Source: Liolophura sinensis (Eukaryota > Mollusca > Polyplacophora > Chitonida > Chitonidae). From it: a stretch of 64,000 bases of DNA. Below the pieces are notes generated by a model. That model was not told the origin of the DNA and ran no database searches. It saw only the letters and a list, made by a program, of their open reading frames with translations. Where the stretch lies: NCBI RefSeq assembly GCF_032854445.1, contig NC_088300.1, positions 9,176,001-9,240,000 on the forward strand, read 5' to 3'. The position numbers were made by a program, and so were the translations under genes. How positions within the stretch are numbered: position 1 is the stretch's first letter; every line of letters starts with the position of its first letter. Of the stretch, positions 31,175-48,612 are shown one piece after another.

Positions 31175-31324
31175 TCCCCAAAAGGGTTTGCTCCCTCAAA
31201 AGTTTTACATTCACCCGAACAACACATCTGGCAAATACAAGAACGCCGTTTGCGAGAAGCTCGGCGTGAACAGCAAAGAGAGACAGAAGTACATCACGTA
31301 CGTGACCAGGCCCTGACGAGAGAG
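31175..31324 (+). CDS. Unidentified coding-like exon
   Basis: A 150-nt stretch, open in one frame between a possible acceptor (CTAATAAAAG) and a possible donor (GAGAG|GTTTGT). It reads as a highly charged segment (QERRLREARREQQRETEVHH) that looks like a helix or coiled coil rather than random DNA. It may join in frame to a short terminal exon at 32507-32563. No family is recognised. It could instead be an exon relic. Confidence 0.3.
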
Positions 31325-32115
31325 GTTTGTTTGCTAACAGTGAGGTTTGAAGTCGGCTCCCGTGTCCTGCATCACGACAGTGCGAAGTTTGAGACGAGAT
31401 TTGTGAGCTTTTCTGGACGAAAAGTTAGCTGAAATAGAAGCATCAGCTCCTGCTTGGCAAAACAGTCTCATACAGCTCTCATCGTGCGACATGAGCATGT
31501 AGAGACAGCACAGTGCACCTGAAACGAAGGTAAAGATGTTAGAATTCAATTACGATGATATCGCTTTACCAGACTTACAAATGCAATTTATAAGTCAGGT
31601 GGTAATACGATGCTTTCTCATTTTGCAGTCAAACATCAGTTCTAGGGAAGTGTTGATCCACACTGCTGGGAAGCATAAACTAACAACTTTGCAAGTATAC
31701 TGGCCCGTCTATAAAGACTACATTGGAACAAAAGTCTACTCGTTAAGCTTTGCTCGGATATCTGTCTGTACAATTAATTATTTTCCTTGTCATCAGTGCA
31801 AGCCAATACGACAGTCCTTGTACCTATAACAAGGCCGATATGAAAACAACCATTTAATAACATTATAGTATATATTGTTGTTGTCATTGTTAAATCTATA
31901 CATATGTCTATATGAAGTGATATCATGTAGTCTTGGTTCACGATACGCAGTGGACAAGAAAGTCTACTAGACTATTTGGTTAGTTGGGCGTTGGGAAGTT
32001 TGAGAGCTCATCAAGCAACGTAGCTACGAGAGTTACGGAGAGAAACAGCCCTAATGTGTCGGATTGACCGTAAGGAACATTTACGGCTGTTCACTCACGC
32101 ACTAAAACTTCCCTT

Positions 32116-32150
32116 GGGTGTGGCGTAAACACCTATCAAATAAATAGACA
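32116..32150 (+). mobile_element. SINE family A tail remnant
   Basis: Only the last part remains: TGGCGTAAACACCTATCAAA then TAAATAGAC. Confidence 0.5.
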
Positions 32151-32506
32151 AATTTAGTTATATATGTACTTTTCGCTAAGACCACGTGATCAACTGTCCT
32201 TTTGTCTATATATGTTTATATTCAATTGCCGTTGATGTCACCTTTAATTCCACGGTCCACAGTTCCAGTGTAGGGCCCAATATGAACACGTGATCTCAGT
32301 GGTCACTGTTCATGTTGTTCTCTCTGTTCGTTACACGAGTACATGTGAATTAGGTGATAGCATACATTATTTCATCGCTCCATATCATAAGATGATCATG
32401 TGTATGGGTTCTGTTTGTCTTCTCAACACTTTTGTTTTTCGAGCATCATAAACGAAAAGGATTATTTACAAAATGATATTTTAGTTTTCATTTTGTTTTT
32501 ATGCAG

Positions 32507-32709
32507 TGCTGGCGTCTACAAGGAGCGGAAACAGACGAAGCTTTCGCCGGAGTTCCCCGATAGTGCGCTTAACCTTTCACCCCACTACAATTTCAGCGAA
32601 TGGACCTACTTTCATTGATAACGCTTTTCCATCGGAAATGACCACGGAGCATATGACTTCGCCCGGCTGAAATACACCATGAAACTATCGCGGGATATCT
32701 CAGGCTGTA
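32507..32709 (+). pseudogene. Coding-like block with two adjacent in-frame stops
   Basis: Between acceptor TTTTTATGCAG and donor GGCT|GTAAGTG, one frame reads AGVYKERKQTKLSPEFPDSA onward, meets TGA TAA back to back at about 32616-32621, then continues NDHGAYDFARLKYTMKLSRD to the donor. Protein-like composition on both sides of the stops suggests a broken exon. In another phase it gives an 18-codon terminal exon ending TAG at 32561-32563, which would follow the exon at 31175-31324 without a break. No homologue is recognised. Confidence 0.3.
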
Positions 32710-33987
32710 AGTGTTTCTTCATGGCATATTTTCTCCTAATTCGGTTTGTATAAGACTATGATGACCGCCAAACTGAACTCGCTTACATTACAGCACAATA
32801 AGATTTGGCTACATGCTGTAGGTTGAAGGTACCAGTGAGAAAGTTTAGATCTATATTTTTGAAAATAATTTATGTAGATCTAGGTCCGACAAACTTTGTG
32901 CTTATTTCGCGAATTTGTAAACAAAAAAGAAAGTTATAAACGATTGTGTGAACGAGCCCATAATCGGTGAGTTGTTAATATTAGTTATATTGATTAAACG
33001 AACGAATTCGTGTGCCCTAATCTGCTATAGTTAGTGGCAATCGAATCTGACCCCATTCCAAAGTAAAAGCACTGACGATAAACGTTAAATGTTGAACTGT
33101 AGTTAGAATACTACGGTGTACAAATTAAGAAGTGCTCGAAGCGCTGTGTCTATATATATGCCTATACACTCTCTGTACATGGATCAAATTGCTCAAATTA
33201 CCATGCAGTTAACCTTTGTGTTAAATTACGCGAGGTGCTTTGTCTCAGATTCACTACAGTGTACATGTAGTTCCGTTTGTACTCGACTGTCTCGGGTTCC
33301 TCCATATCAGCCCCCGCCCCACACACATACCAAATCTCTCATATAGATACAAACATAAATACATGCATGTAGCAGTAAAACAGCTGAAAGCAGGGAAACT
33401 CGTCATGTAGTGTAAAGTGGAATGATTAAGGAGCACTAAGGAATCGCGGATTAAACCCAAAGAAATGACGGATGGAGGAGAAAGTTTCCCTTCATAGTTT
33501 CATCTAACTGCATCACATTAATTAGCACAAATGGTTAAATGTTCGTTCATGTATTAATATTAACAAAGCTTGACGCGGAGGTCACCATCGAAAGCCCTTA
33601 ATTGTTTTTCTACATTTAAACACACCTCACGTAGTGTACCGTATTTACTTGGTAATTTGGATATAAACTTTTAATAATATTGTCCTTAATCCGATAATAC
33701 GGTGGGTGTATCCCACTGCACTCCAACTGACCCGGCGGACGGGGAGGTTCCTGTAGTCAGAGCTCGATATTGTATTTTGTGTTGGTGTTATATCTATAAT
33801 ACAGATACAGTCACACATCCTCACCTCTAATCACCGGGCTGATGCTCTTGGCAGCATCCTAATGAACTTCCCCATCACACATGTGCATCACATATACCCC
33901 AAATGTTTGCATGTAGACATGGCAGAAGTTATACATACATGTATATGATAAAGCAACTCTCTAAATCGCTCTGTCTGCCTGACGGTT

Positions 33988-34070
33988 TGTCCGTCCGTCC
34001 GTCCGTCCGTCCGTCCGTCGGTTTGTCAGTCCGTCTGTCCGTCCGTCTGTTTATCGGTCCGTCCTTGCGT
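33988..34070. repeat. (GTCC)n microsatellite, imperfect
   Basis: Perfect GTCC repeats at about 33988-34018, then interrupted copies (GTTTGTCAGTCC, GTCTGTCC) to about 34070. Confidence 0.9.
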
Positions 34071-34434
34071 CAGTTTGTCGATCGGGCCATAGAAAGCTAA
34101 ACTTTATTTCTAATTTCAGATTATCCCAGCATATCAGAGAGATCTCTGATATTTACTCCCCTGTACCTGGGTTAGTGCATATAATAATATAACAGGGTAT
34201 ACCTGTGCATCACCCAGGCCACATGTGTGTACGTGTAGCACACAGAGGATTCTAAAACCGGTGCACGATGATGCTATATGCCTGATAGGTGGGGAGGATT
34301 GTGCGTAATCCCAAGGACGGGCGACTGAAACTCTTCACAAATTTATTAGTCTAAGCCTACTTTAAAAAATCCGTATAAAGGTGATAAGTCCAAGTAAGTC
34401 CTCGTGAGTGATAAACAGATAATCTGAATACTTT

Positions 34435-34640
34435 CAAGCTGTGTAACTGTCCCCAGAAAGGCGGACTGGTATCCACACTGTAGCAGAACTCAGGCAGACC
34501 TGTGCTAAACACTAATAGATGTACAACAAGGAGGATGTCACCGTGTGTAACTGTCTCCACAAAGGAGTATCCACAGTGTAATAGAACTCAGCTGTACTGA
34601 CCTGTGCTTACATACGGATAGATGCACACCCGGCAGGACC
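34435..34640. repeat. Diverged tandem duplication of about 110 bp
   Basis: TGTGTAACTGTCCCCAGAAA ... ATCCACACTGTAGCAGAACT ... GACCTGTGCTAA is followed by TGTGTAACTGTCTCCACAAA ... ATCCACAGTGTAATAGAACT ... GACCTGTGCTTA. Confidence 0.75.
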
Positions 34641-35558
34641 GTATCCTTGTCCAACTTTGAAAGGAACATACCCTTGCCAGACTCATTATTTCAACTGCGG
34701 TCAAGAGCCAGGTGAATTCAAAAGCGAAAATATTACTATTGTTCATGGTTTGTACATACTGTAATTCTCAAAATGAAACGATAGATCCATGCCAGTATAA
34801 GTGTAATACCGTCTCAGTTTCTACGCCGTTGTGGTCCAATATTACACGCGAACTGTGGTTTTAACCGCGAACACTAAGAATTAGCTGCACGTGTAAAACC
34901 TTGGTCATGAGCGTTAATGATCATGGCGCAAACAGCATTTTTCAGCTCAGTCTAATGCGGTAATCGAAACTAAAATGCTAGTATGTACATAGACTTCATA
35001 TGTCCACCACTCCTTGACCGCCTGGAGAGTAGAACGAAACTCGAAATAATGTTGGAAGCAAGATTATACCCCAAGCAAACAAACAAAACGTGGATTGGGA
35101 AATGCCAGTGCCAAAATCGAATGACAACATAACCATGTAAGTGCATTCTTTGGGAACACGAAAGAAGAACTGTAACAATATGCTGACTCGCGCCAAAATA
35201 TTAAAATCTCCCAGATTTTTGTTGCTTAGACGATGTAGGTTTGTTCAAAGATAAACAGAGCCTTTTGGCAAAGAGCTCAACAGCAAATTCTGAACAGTTC
35301 GATAACATTCATATACCTTTTGCTTTTCTTTAGACATGTAATGTGGGCCCCATTTTGATATATATAAGAGACAACTGTATTTGAGAATTGTCCAGCAGAA
35401 TTAAATCGCATATTAATAGGTAGGCTTTATCACCAGGTGATTTGCTCTGACGTCACGTCCCATATGCAAACGTAAATGCTAGCGCTGTATTTGTGTAAAT
35501 GTTCGTTATGTTAAGTACAGTTTGTTTCTTTCTTTTTTCTTTTGTTCTGAACAGGTTC

Positions 35559-35642
35559 ATGCAGTCACATGTCACCAAGGGGTTTTGGAATAATCGTAAC
35601 ATGTCTTGGACTTGTCTTGTTTTTGACGTACCTTGTTTTTGA
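35559..35642 (+). promoter_or_regulatory. Overlapping upstream open reading frame of the fucosyltransferase
   Basis: An ATG at 35559, ten bases before the main start and in another frame, opens 27 codons ending TGA inside the membrane-anchor coding region. If it is in the mRNA it could lower translation from the main start. Confidence 0.4.
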
Positions 35643-36669
35643 CGTACCTGGTGCCTTAGACTTCAAGATTCCAGCTATAATAACAAATCTCGTCAGCACT
35701 GCCCGTGTCCGAAATGTGAACAAAACTATATTATTTTACAATGACTTTCACGGAGACCCATACTGGAGTATGAAGGAAGGAAGTCAGGTTTTTGAAGACC
35801 TAAACTGTCCCGTCAAGGACTGTGCCTTCACTGCCGATAAGGGGAAGTTCTCCGAGAGTTCCGCTGTGGCATTTCATGTTCCGCGGATTGATTTCCCGAC
35901 TCCGGAAAAACGTCCCCCTGGTCAGGTGTGGTTGTTTTACGCGTGGGAGTCGCCAGCTTACGTGACTTTACTGCCAGAGACGTGGCGACACCAATTCAAC
36001 TGGAGTCTAACTTATCACTTCAAGTCCGATTATTATATGCCGTTTGGAACCTACGGGAAGCGACTTAACTCCTCCGCGCGAAACTGGACAGCCGTGGTAG
36101 ACGGAAAATCCAAACCCGTCGCATGGTTTGTTAGTAACTGCAACTCCAAAAGCAAACGTATGGAATACGTCAAGAGAATGTCCAAGGTCATACCTGTGGA
36201 TATTTGGGGAGGTTGTGGTGATAACAAGTGTGGCTATGACGAGCGCGAAAAGTGTATGTCTATAGTCAATGAAACATACAAGTTCTACCTCGGATTCGAA
36301 AATTCGTTTTGCGAGGACTACATTGCAGAGAAGCTCTTTCGTTACGCTATGTATGATGTTGTTGTTGTTGTTAGAGGTGGCGGAAACTATGGTCAAGTGG
36401 CGCCACCAAACTCTTACATCAACGCTGCTGATTTTAAAAGTCCCGAAGACTTAGGGCAGTATTTAAAATACTTGGACCAAAACAAAACTGAGTATATTAA
36501 ATATTTGCAATGGAAAAATGATTATTATGCCGAAGAATTTACACTGGAACAAACTCTGTGGTGTGATATTTGCAGGGATTTGAACAATGCCTCAGCACAC
36601 CAACAGGTGATGGATCCTTACGATCTTTGGTTCAGTGGAAATGCTTGCTGGGAACCCACCGATCTTTGA
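35569..36669 (+). CDS. Alpha-1,3-fucosyltransferase (GT10 family), type II Golgi membrane protein
   Basis: 366 residues in one open frame. The enzyme transfers fucose from GDP-fucose to N-acetylglucosamine in glycans in the Golgi lumen. Residues about 5-25 (GFGIIVTCLGLVLFLTYLVF) form a signal anchor after a very short cytosolic tail. A stem and the N-terminal GT10 domain follow (WLFYAWESP at 121-129), then HFKSDYYMPFGTY at 150-162. The GT10 signature FENSFCEDYIAEKL is at 243-256, and NYGQVAPPNSYI fits the region that binds the donor sugar nucleotide. Seven N-glycosylation sequons are visible (N51, N144, N167, N172, N234, N305, N340), and a CxxC lies at 332-335. The length is normal for invertebrate members. 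The exact acceptor cannot be told from sequence. The start follows a strong acceptor (TTTTGTTCTGAACAG) at 35554, so a 5' untranslated exon is likely. Confidence 0.93.
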   Translation: MSPRGFGIIVTCLGLVLFLTYLVFDVPGALDFKIPAIITNLVSTARVRNVNKTILFYNDFHGDPYWSMKEGSQVFEDLNCPVKDCAFTADKGKFSESSAVAFHVPRIDFPTPEKRPPGQVWLFYAWESPAYVTLLPETWRHQFNWSLTYHFKSDYYMPFGTYGKRLNSSARNWTAVVDGKSKPVAWFVSNCNSKSKRMEYVKRMSKVIPVDIWGGCGDNKCGYDEREKCMSIVNETYKFYLGFENSFCEDYIAEKLFRYAMYDVVVVVRGGGNYGQVAPPNSYINAADFKSPEDLGQYLKYLDQNKTEYIKYLQWKNDYYAEEFTLEQTLWCDICRDLNNASAHQQVMDPYDLWFSGNACWEPTDL

Positions 36670-38990
36670 TCAATGGACACTTTTAAAAGAGGCAGCACAC
36701 CCAAGTACAACGCCATAGGTCTGATCTCATAACTGTTCCTCGTACTGTGGCGCGTGATCTTGCGACTAGCGGATGGCCCTGGATAATAGAATAGTCACAA
36801 AATCTGAACACATCAACCACACTTACATGATAGCAGTATAAACTCTTCGTGGCATGACTTGCGCTCAGACGCTGCTATGCATTTGTTTACATGATCGAGT
36901 TGTGCTGATGCATTTTAAAACCTTTAACAGTTATACCACTAGACTATCCGCTCGAAGCGAGGTCACGTGAAGCAGGCGTTTGTGGGAGACTAATCTCAGT
37001 GCTCCTTTCGAAAAGAGACAAACCTGGTAGACGTGGCACTTGGAGTTTAGTGTTGTTGACAAGTGTGCAATTCGGGTCGAAGGTTAAATCTCACACAGGG
37101 GAACGGGTCAAGCGTCATCGTATCAGGTGTCGTGTCATCATCCCTCCTCTATTCTAGACGAGTTCGATGACCGACCGACGATGGACACCTGTGTCGAGTA
37201 CAAAGCAATCTAACCTACTTTTACATATATGTGAGTTTCACTATTCAGTGGGTCATATTTCTGTCTTCCATACATTCCAATACCATGATAAGTTCAAAAT
37301 GTTTCGTAGATCGGTAGAGTTAGTCTTTCAAAATATGATAGCTACAGCAGATATTCTCAATGCATAATAGAAGTTTATGGAATTATGCAGAAGGAGGATG
37401 CTACCATACTCCTTACAACGCATGTGTCGCTATCGACGCTCGATTTACATCGTTGCCACCACTAGACAAGTTTGACCTTTACAGCCTGTGAGACGCACGT
37501 AGGCTTATTTAGGTTTAGCCTCATCAGTTGTGTCTTCAAGTGGAAATATTTAATCAGCATTCTAATAACAAATAAAATTGTTTCAGGTTTTGGACAGAAT
37601 CATGTTGTGCATACTTTAAATAAAGAGAATGCATGTGTATAAATTAAGTATTATCAGAAACAAAGGTTGAGACGGAATGTTTGTGTTCTCTCACACCATT
37701 CCCCTTGGTGGCAGTGATGTAAAGCAAACGTAGAGAGTCACGCACACTGCGCGCTGTGAGGAAAATGAGATGCTGTTTGTTTGCGTACATTGAAAGCATG
37801 TTGCTTGATGCGCCAGGCTAATGAGAGCACATAATAAGAGCCTTCTTCTGCGTGAGTCTAGAGACTTTGATATGTATTCCTCTGGTAGACTGTTTTACAT
37901 GTTTTGCACAAATATTACATGCATCATAGGTGCAAATAAATGCGTAGATATTCATGTCTAGTTCTTATGCGCGGCTAGAAATAAGAAGCACACATGGGCT
38001 TATGCCAAGAGTAAATTGTATACATTTATGGCTGCTATTCTTAAATGGGCCATTTTCATTTTACTGTAAGCACATTCCCCACACTAACTGGCTTAAAATG
38101 TCTAATACTTTTTGAGACACGGGGAAAAGATATGAATATATTCAAGGCAGCGAGGATGGTTTCGTCAATGGTAATATTTGTACAGATGACACATATGCAG
38201 CCTATTTTTGAATACTGCATACGGCGTTTGTCAGTCACTTTCATTGCCAATACCTGGGATTCCGTCTGTATCCTAATCACAGCTAATACTACTATGTATG
38301 TATTTACTATTTCTCATGTATTTAAAGAAAAAGCCACATAACGTGTAGCTCATCGAATGGCCATGCATGTTGTTGCACCCCTTGAGACAAATGGAATGTA
38401 TCTCTCTAAAGGCTAGACATGCGCAGTTCGGGTAATCGGGCAATTGGGTGCAAGATTTGCTTCCGATCTGAAGTGTGAAGGAGCACTGATTGGGTAATAC
38501 TGCCACACAGACGTATTAGGTTGTTCATACACTATAAATATCTGCGCTGCTATTTTGCACAGAGTTAAACTGCATCAGAATCTTGTCTGTTTTGGATAGA
38601 ACTGAAAATTATTTGCCCAGTGTTACAACCAACTCACTGGAGGTTACCAATGTAACAAAATGCTATGACCACTTCCAGCAACCATTTCTCACAAAAATCG
38701 TGATCATGCTTGATTTTTTTGATATGTTATATAGAAAATTTCAAGCTGCATGAGGTTGTATGCCATTTTACCACTCGAAAGTCATGGAATATATATTGAA
38801 GTTGAAGGTGTCACATCGTCTGTATTCTCAGTTCCAGCTAGAGTTGCCTCCCTTCGTATTCCACATTATTTCACTAAGCCAATATATGTAAATTTCTTTT
38901 GATGAATGGAGTATACGGCGGTCATATCTAGCATGATGATGCGTCTTTCTTCATTATAAAACAGCTACTGCACGTTGGAGATTGGACTAG
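36670..38990. other. Region after the fucosyltransferase, no gene recognised
   Basis: AATAAA at 37571 and 37617 are candidate polyadenylation signals for the fucosyltransferase. Open frames of 60-98 codons here lack domain features and are probably chance. Confidence 0.45.
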
Positions 38991-39050
38991 CATGACATAT
39001 TGGTTGTCGACAGGTGCATGCTCGTTGTACATGTCTCGAGACGTGATATA

Positions 39051-39117
39051 TTTATTTATTTATTTATTTGATATGTGTTTTACGCCGTACAGTCAAGAAT
39101 GTTTCACTGATACGAAG
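39051..39117 (-). mobile_element. SINE family A tail fragment
   Basis: TTATTTATTTATTTGATATG then GTTTTACGCCGTACAGTCAA and GAATGTTTCACTGATACG, the reverse of the family A 3' end with an (ATTT)n tail. Confidence 0.75.
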
Positions 39118-39119
39118 AA

Positions 39120-40125
39120 AAAAAGGCCACTTTTTTCACTGTTAATTCACACGCGCTGGTTTAAGTAGCCACCGTGTTTGTTAAAATTGTACGCCTAGGG
39201 CATTCTCTTCATGACTAGTCATTATACCCATGGCAATTTTGTTTTTGAATTCTAGTAAATATGTTAAATTCCGTAAGTGTGGATAGATGTTGGTGTTTGT
39301 AGTCTGTATATATCACACTTAGCTTAACACAGGCAAACCATTGTGTATCTGTGTGTCGAATCAGGGTTATTGGAGGCGTTATCATGCCTCTTTCCACAAG
39401 GAGTGGGAATTGCACTAAGTTAACCCTCACTCTCCAATAACTAAACCAACGACAGGTCATTAAGTTCCATTGACGGTTTAATGACTTTACGATCCACAGT
39501 TGCATGGAGAATGGAATGGTAAAAGTCTACAGAAAAGACAGAAAAGCAACAGTTTATCAGTAACAGAACAACACGATTGTCAGCCAGTCAGGTTGTTTAC
39601 ATTCGGTAACATCCACCAATACCTGGTATCATATGAGACTTTGAGTGACATCCCTGTATTAATAAATGGAATACATTAAACACGTCACACTGAAAATACG
39701 TACAGTCACATTACTCATGTATGTATCACTACGCGTATGTGAAGCAGAGTTTATGATTACATTGTGTACTTTAGGTCCTACAACGTAGTTTTTCAATATT
39801 TCCTTTTACCATGTGATTATACATTTTTATGTGCCACATTTACTCAACTAAACTGTACACATGGACAATAAAACAGCTTTCATCATAAGCGGAAATTATT
39901 CTAGTTCGAACGGTGTCAAAGTTCCGCTACCGCGTGGTGAATCGGTATAATGACACCGCTGTGAACTACGAGCAATTCACGACAAATTACAGTCTGTCAG
40001 TGTTAAATCCAAAAGGCAGGATGAAGAAATCAGACTTTTCATCTCCGTAGTTGGGTAAAAATGGAGCAATATTAATAAGTAAAGAGTTCGAAGCTATTTA
40101 TCATACATTTTATATCCTGTACTAC
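39120..40125. other. Intergenic sequence, nothing recognised
   Basis: Unique DNA between two SINE copies. No coding or repeat signal is seen. Confidence 0.45.
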
Positions 40126-40294
40126 TTCCTCTCCGGCCGTACGTGGGAAGGTCTGCCAGCAACCTGCGGATGGTCGTGGGTTTCCCCCTGGGCTCTACCC
40201 GGTTTCCACCCACCATAAAGCTGGCCGCCGTCGTATAAGTGAAATATTCTTGAGTACGGCGTAAAACACCAATCAAATAAATAAATAAATAAAT
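40126..40294 (+). mobile_element. SINE family A, 5'-truncated, well conserved
   Basis: CTCCGGCCGTACGTGGGAAG, GTCTGCCAGCAACCTGCGGA, CTCTACCCGGTTTCCACCCA, ATAAGTGAAATATTCTTGAG, ACCAATCAAATAAATAAATA. Among the least diverged copies, so probably a recent insertion. Confidence 0.88.
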
Positions 40295-40299
40295 ATCCT

Positions 40300-41300
40300 G
40301 TACTATTAGATGGATGACAAGGGCTGTCCTAATGGAAATACAATTACTAATACATATTGCACAAGGCCTCTAAACAACACAACAGTTAAATTTTAGGCAG
40401 TTCAGTTTAATTTTTTTCCGGTAAGTTTTAGAAATAAATCTGGTAATAAAGTTGTAAACACGGCCAGCTAATAGATGCTGAATTTGAGGAAATGACAATT
40501 TATGCAAGTTTCACATAATTACACTTATCTCCTGCTCATCTCCACATATCCTTATCTTGTACTTACACTTTACAAATAAACAGTGTAGGAGAGTGTCACG
40601 TCCTCTCCTTGTTAAAACAGCCCCTTATAAGTCATTTTGTTTCCTGAAACTTTTTTCCTGTGTAATTTTGACGTTTTTTTTTTTTTTTTTGTTTTTTTTT
40701 TACAGTTCCATTTTTTAAGCCATTGAAAATTTAGACTGGGGCGGTTTTCTGACCCCGAGATCAGGGAATGATCTTAGACTTAAGTCAACTATTGTAAAAT
40801 AAATTTCGGCTTAATGAAATATATCGAGTTTTAATTTTGACGTAAATATAAGATCGCTGTCGTGATCCCGAGCCAGTACTTCTGTTGTTAACTTGATAAG
40901 ACGACTTCGCGACAAAACGATATTTTATTTATTAAAAATGGCGCGTCACAATAAATGTTGTGTTGTGGAATTGTCGTGCAACTTGATGGCGTGACAGAGC
41001 GATGGCAGCGATGGACATCTATACTATTAGACTTTGACTTTAACGATTTTAAATATGTTTTTTTTTAAAATATATGTATATACGTCGCTGAGGCATGTTC
41101 CGCCCTTCTATGACCCATTACTCGGCACAGTGGCCTCATTGATCCTTGCTACACATTAGGTGTCTAGGGGCGAAAGAATTTACATTGACCTAACCACACC
41201 CTGTGTATTTAATCCAGGTGAGCGGAGCTTAAAGACACATAATAACGCCCCTCTTCAATTCACCGTTATACGTTATAGGGCTATTAAAATTGCTGCTCCA
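40300..41300. other. Intergenic region upstream of the first calmodulin-like gene
   Basis: Contains a T-rich run at about 40673-40702. No gene is recognised. It probably includes the 5' flank of the next gene. Confidence 0.4.
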
Positions 41301-41307
41301 CGTGCAG

Positions 41308-41315
41308 TATATAAT
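41308..41315 (+). promoter_or_regulatory. Possible TATA box of calmodulin-like gene 1
   Basis: TATATAAT about 215 bp upstream of the candidate start codon. The match is good, but such strings are common in AT-rich DNA. Confidence 0.2.
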
Positions 41316-41526
41316 GATATGCTTCTGTGATCGATTGATCAGTTTGTCGCATTGCGGATCGACGTTTAAGAAGCTATCTGCATTTAAACACATGCAGTTC
41401 AACAGCACTTCAGAATGCTCCAGTGAACGTCAACTAGTGGCAATATATATGTAAAAAGAAACATATAGGAAATTGTAGTAAGGCTTCATCGAGAGTCGAA
41501 CGTGCTAACGTATAGGCGTCGCTGAA

Positions 41527-46830
<5,304 letters not shown>

Positions 46831-47879
46831 AGCACAAATGATTGGGAAAAGCAAACACACCTGCTCACACATTCCATAGGGATGCCTAATTAGAGACAGG
46901 AGCATGTTATTACTTATCAACTATCCTATCATTATTAACAAATTACTTATTATTTGTTAAAATACATGCAGGGGATGTAAGAAAAAATGTACACAATTAT
47001 ATATGTATGGTTTATAGAAAATGTACAATATACAAATCATGTGCCATCTAATCTGTTTTTGATATCTTCTGCTTTAATCCGTGTTTCGTTTTTCAGGTCT
47101 TAACCGGAGCACGTGCAATTATGGGTATAAACTCATGTAATATACACTATTGGTGTTTAGATACAGCAATTGTCAAAATGACTAATGGGTTGGTTGATTG
47201 ATGTCGATTGATGAAAGCCGTGCTTCATAAACAAGAATGTTTCAATTGATTGATTGATTGGTGTTTATAAAGCGGTGCTTTGTGACAAGTATGTTTCAGA
47301 AGATTGATTGATTGGTGTTTATGAAGCTGTGCTTTATAACTTTGCAGGTTTATAGCTGGAGAAAACCGGAACACTGAAAAAACAAATGTTTAACATTTAA
47401 ACATAAGACCACATAATGATAAGACCGCTTTATAATGTTGATCATGTACAATGAAAACGTTTCACTCGGTTTAAGCATTCAAACCCATTCAATTTACTAC
47501 ATAAAATTATTGCATTTAGACTATGAATGTGGGTATTTATAAAATACTGCATGTATTTATAAAATAAATCAATATATTTATGAGACATAAATAAACACAC
47601 TTGTTAATTAGCATGTTAAAAGTTAGCATTTATTATAGTATGTGCATGCGTTACCGTTCAAAATAGTGTATGAATTTCCTAAAATATCTAAAACGGATCA
47701 AATTATAGCCTTTTGAACTGACAGTTTAACGCTCTAAATAGTATATAGACATTAACTGAGAGGCATTAATTTGTTAAGCACGTTTACTATCTGTTGTAAT
47801 CTATTAACTGAATTCTATATAATAACGACAGTTTCTTTTATCTATGAATGGTTAGACATTTTCGTTCCTTTCCCTTCTC

Positions 47880-47936
47880 CCTTTCTGTCCGTCCGTCCGT
47901 CTGTCCGTCCGCCCATCCCTCCATCCGTCCTTTTTT
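47880..47936. repeat. Imperfect (GTCC)n microsatellite
   Basis: CTGTCCGTCCGTCCGTCTGT then CCGTCCGCCCATCCCTCCAT. The same motif as the tract at 34.0 kb. Confidence 0.8.
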
Positions 47937-48267
47937 CTCACTTGCGCCCTTCGTGATAATCGCCCGAGTCATATCTTTGTGATGACCGGTGTTGTATAAG
48001 CTCAGCTTTGATTTGTAATATTGCGTGTATTATACTGGTTTTACGCACTGGCATTACCAACTGACCGGAACTTGGCTGATCCTTTTATGCTGAGTGTCGA
48101 GCAAAGATGTACCACCACTGTCTCCGGTGTGCTGTACCTCGGGATTGAACACAAGACTGCGGGTTTACGAGAGCGCATTGCCAAAACTCTCCTCCATTGC
48201 AGTGCGAAATTTAGAGGACTATAGCCCTGGCTAATTGAACTAAGCGCTGGAATCCAGCTCTCAGTTG

Positions 48268-48612
48268 TGTGTTTTTGTTTTTTTTATGTTTCCTCTGATA
48301 TCTGATCAGTTTCAAGCAGCCATATTTGTGTTTGCCGTCATGAACTGTGGCATAATTTCAAGGAAAAAACCAGAACCATGTTTGGTTTTATGGCTGTGTT
48401 GTTACATTTAATAAACATTAACATGGAAACAATTGAAACTGATCTTGGGGATGCTTATCCCACCAGCAGAATGGGAACAGGCCTCGAAGATGCTTAGCCC
48501 AAGCGTTCGCTTTGGTTTTTTTTTTTTGGTGTTTTCCTCTGATATCTAATCAGTTTTTAATCATCCATATTTCTGTTTGCCGTCATGAGTTATGGCATAA
48601 CTTCAAGGGAAA
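48268..48612. repeat. Pair of direct repeats of about 95 bp
   Basis: TTTCCTCTGATATCTGATCA ... CCATATTTGTGTTTGCCGTC ... GGCATAATTTCAAGG at 48268-48364 recurs as TTTCCTCTGATATCTAATCA ... CCATATTTCTGTTTGCCGTC ... GGCATAACTTCAAGG at 48514-48610. Each copy is preceded by a T-run. Confidence 0.8.

Larger units (their letters stand above)
32720..35550. other. Intergenic region upstream of the fucosyltransferase, with simple repeats
   Basis: No gene recognised. It holds a (GTCC)n tract, a tandem duplication at 34.4-34.6 kb and a near-palindrome (ATATCAGAGA then TCTCTGATAT, 2-base spacer) near 34130. The promoter and any 5' untranslated exon of the fucosyltransferase should lie here, but none is evident. 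Confidence 0.4.

Noticed and set aside
33988-34070. Possible CRISPR-like or regulatory repeat at the GTCC tract
   Set aside because: It is a simple microsatellite. CRISPR arrays do not occur in animal nuclear genomes.
36007-36454. Other open frames inside the fucosyltransferase
   Set aside because: Shadow frames on both strands of a well-supported gene, with no family features.
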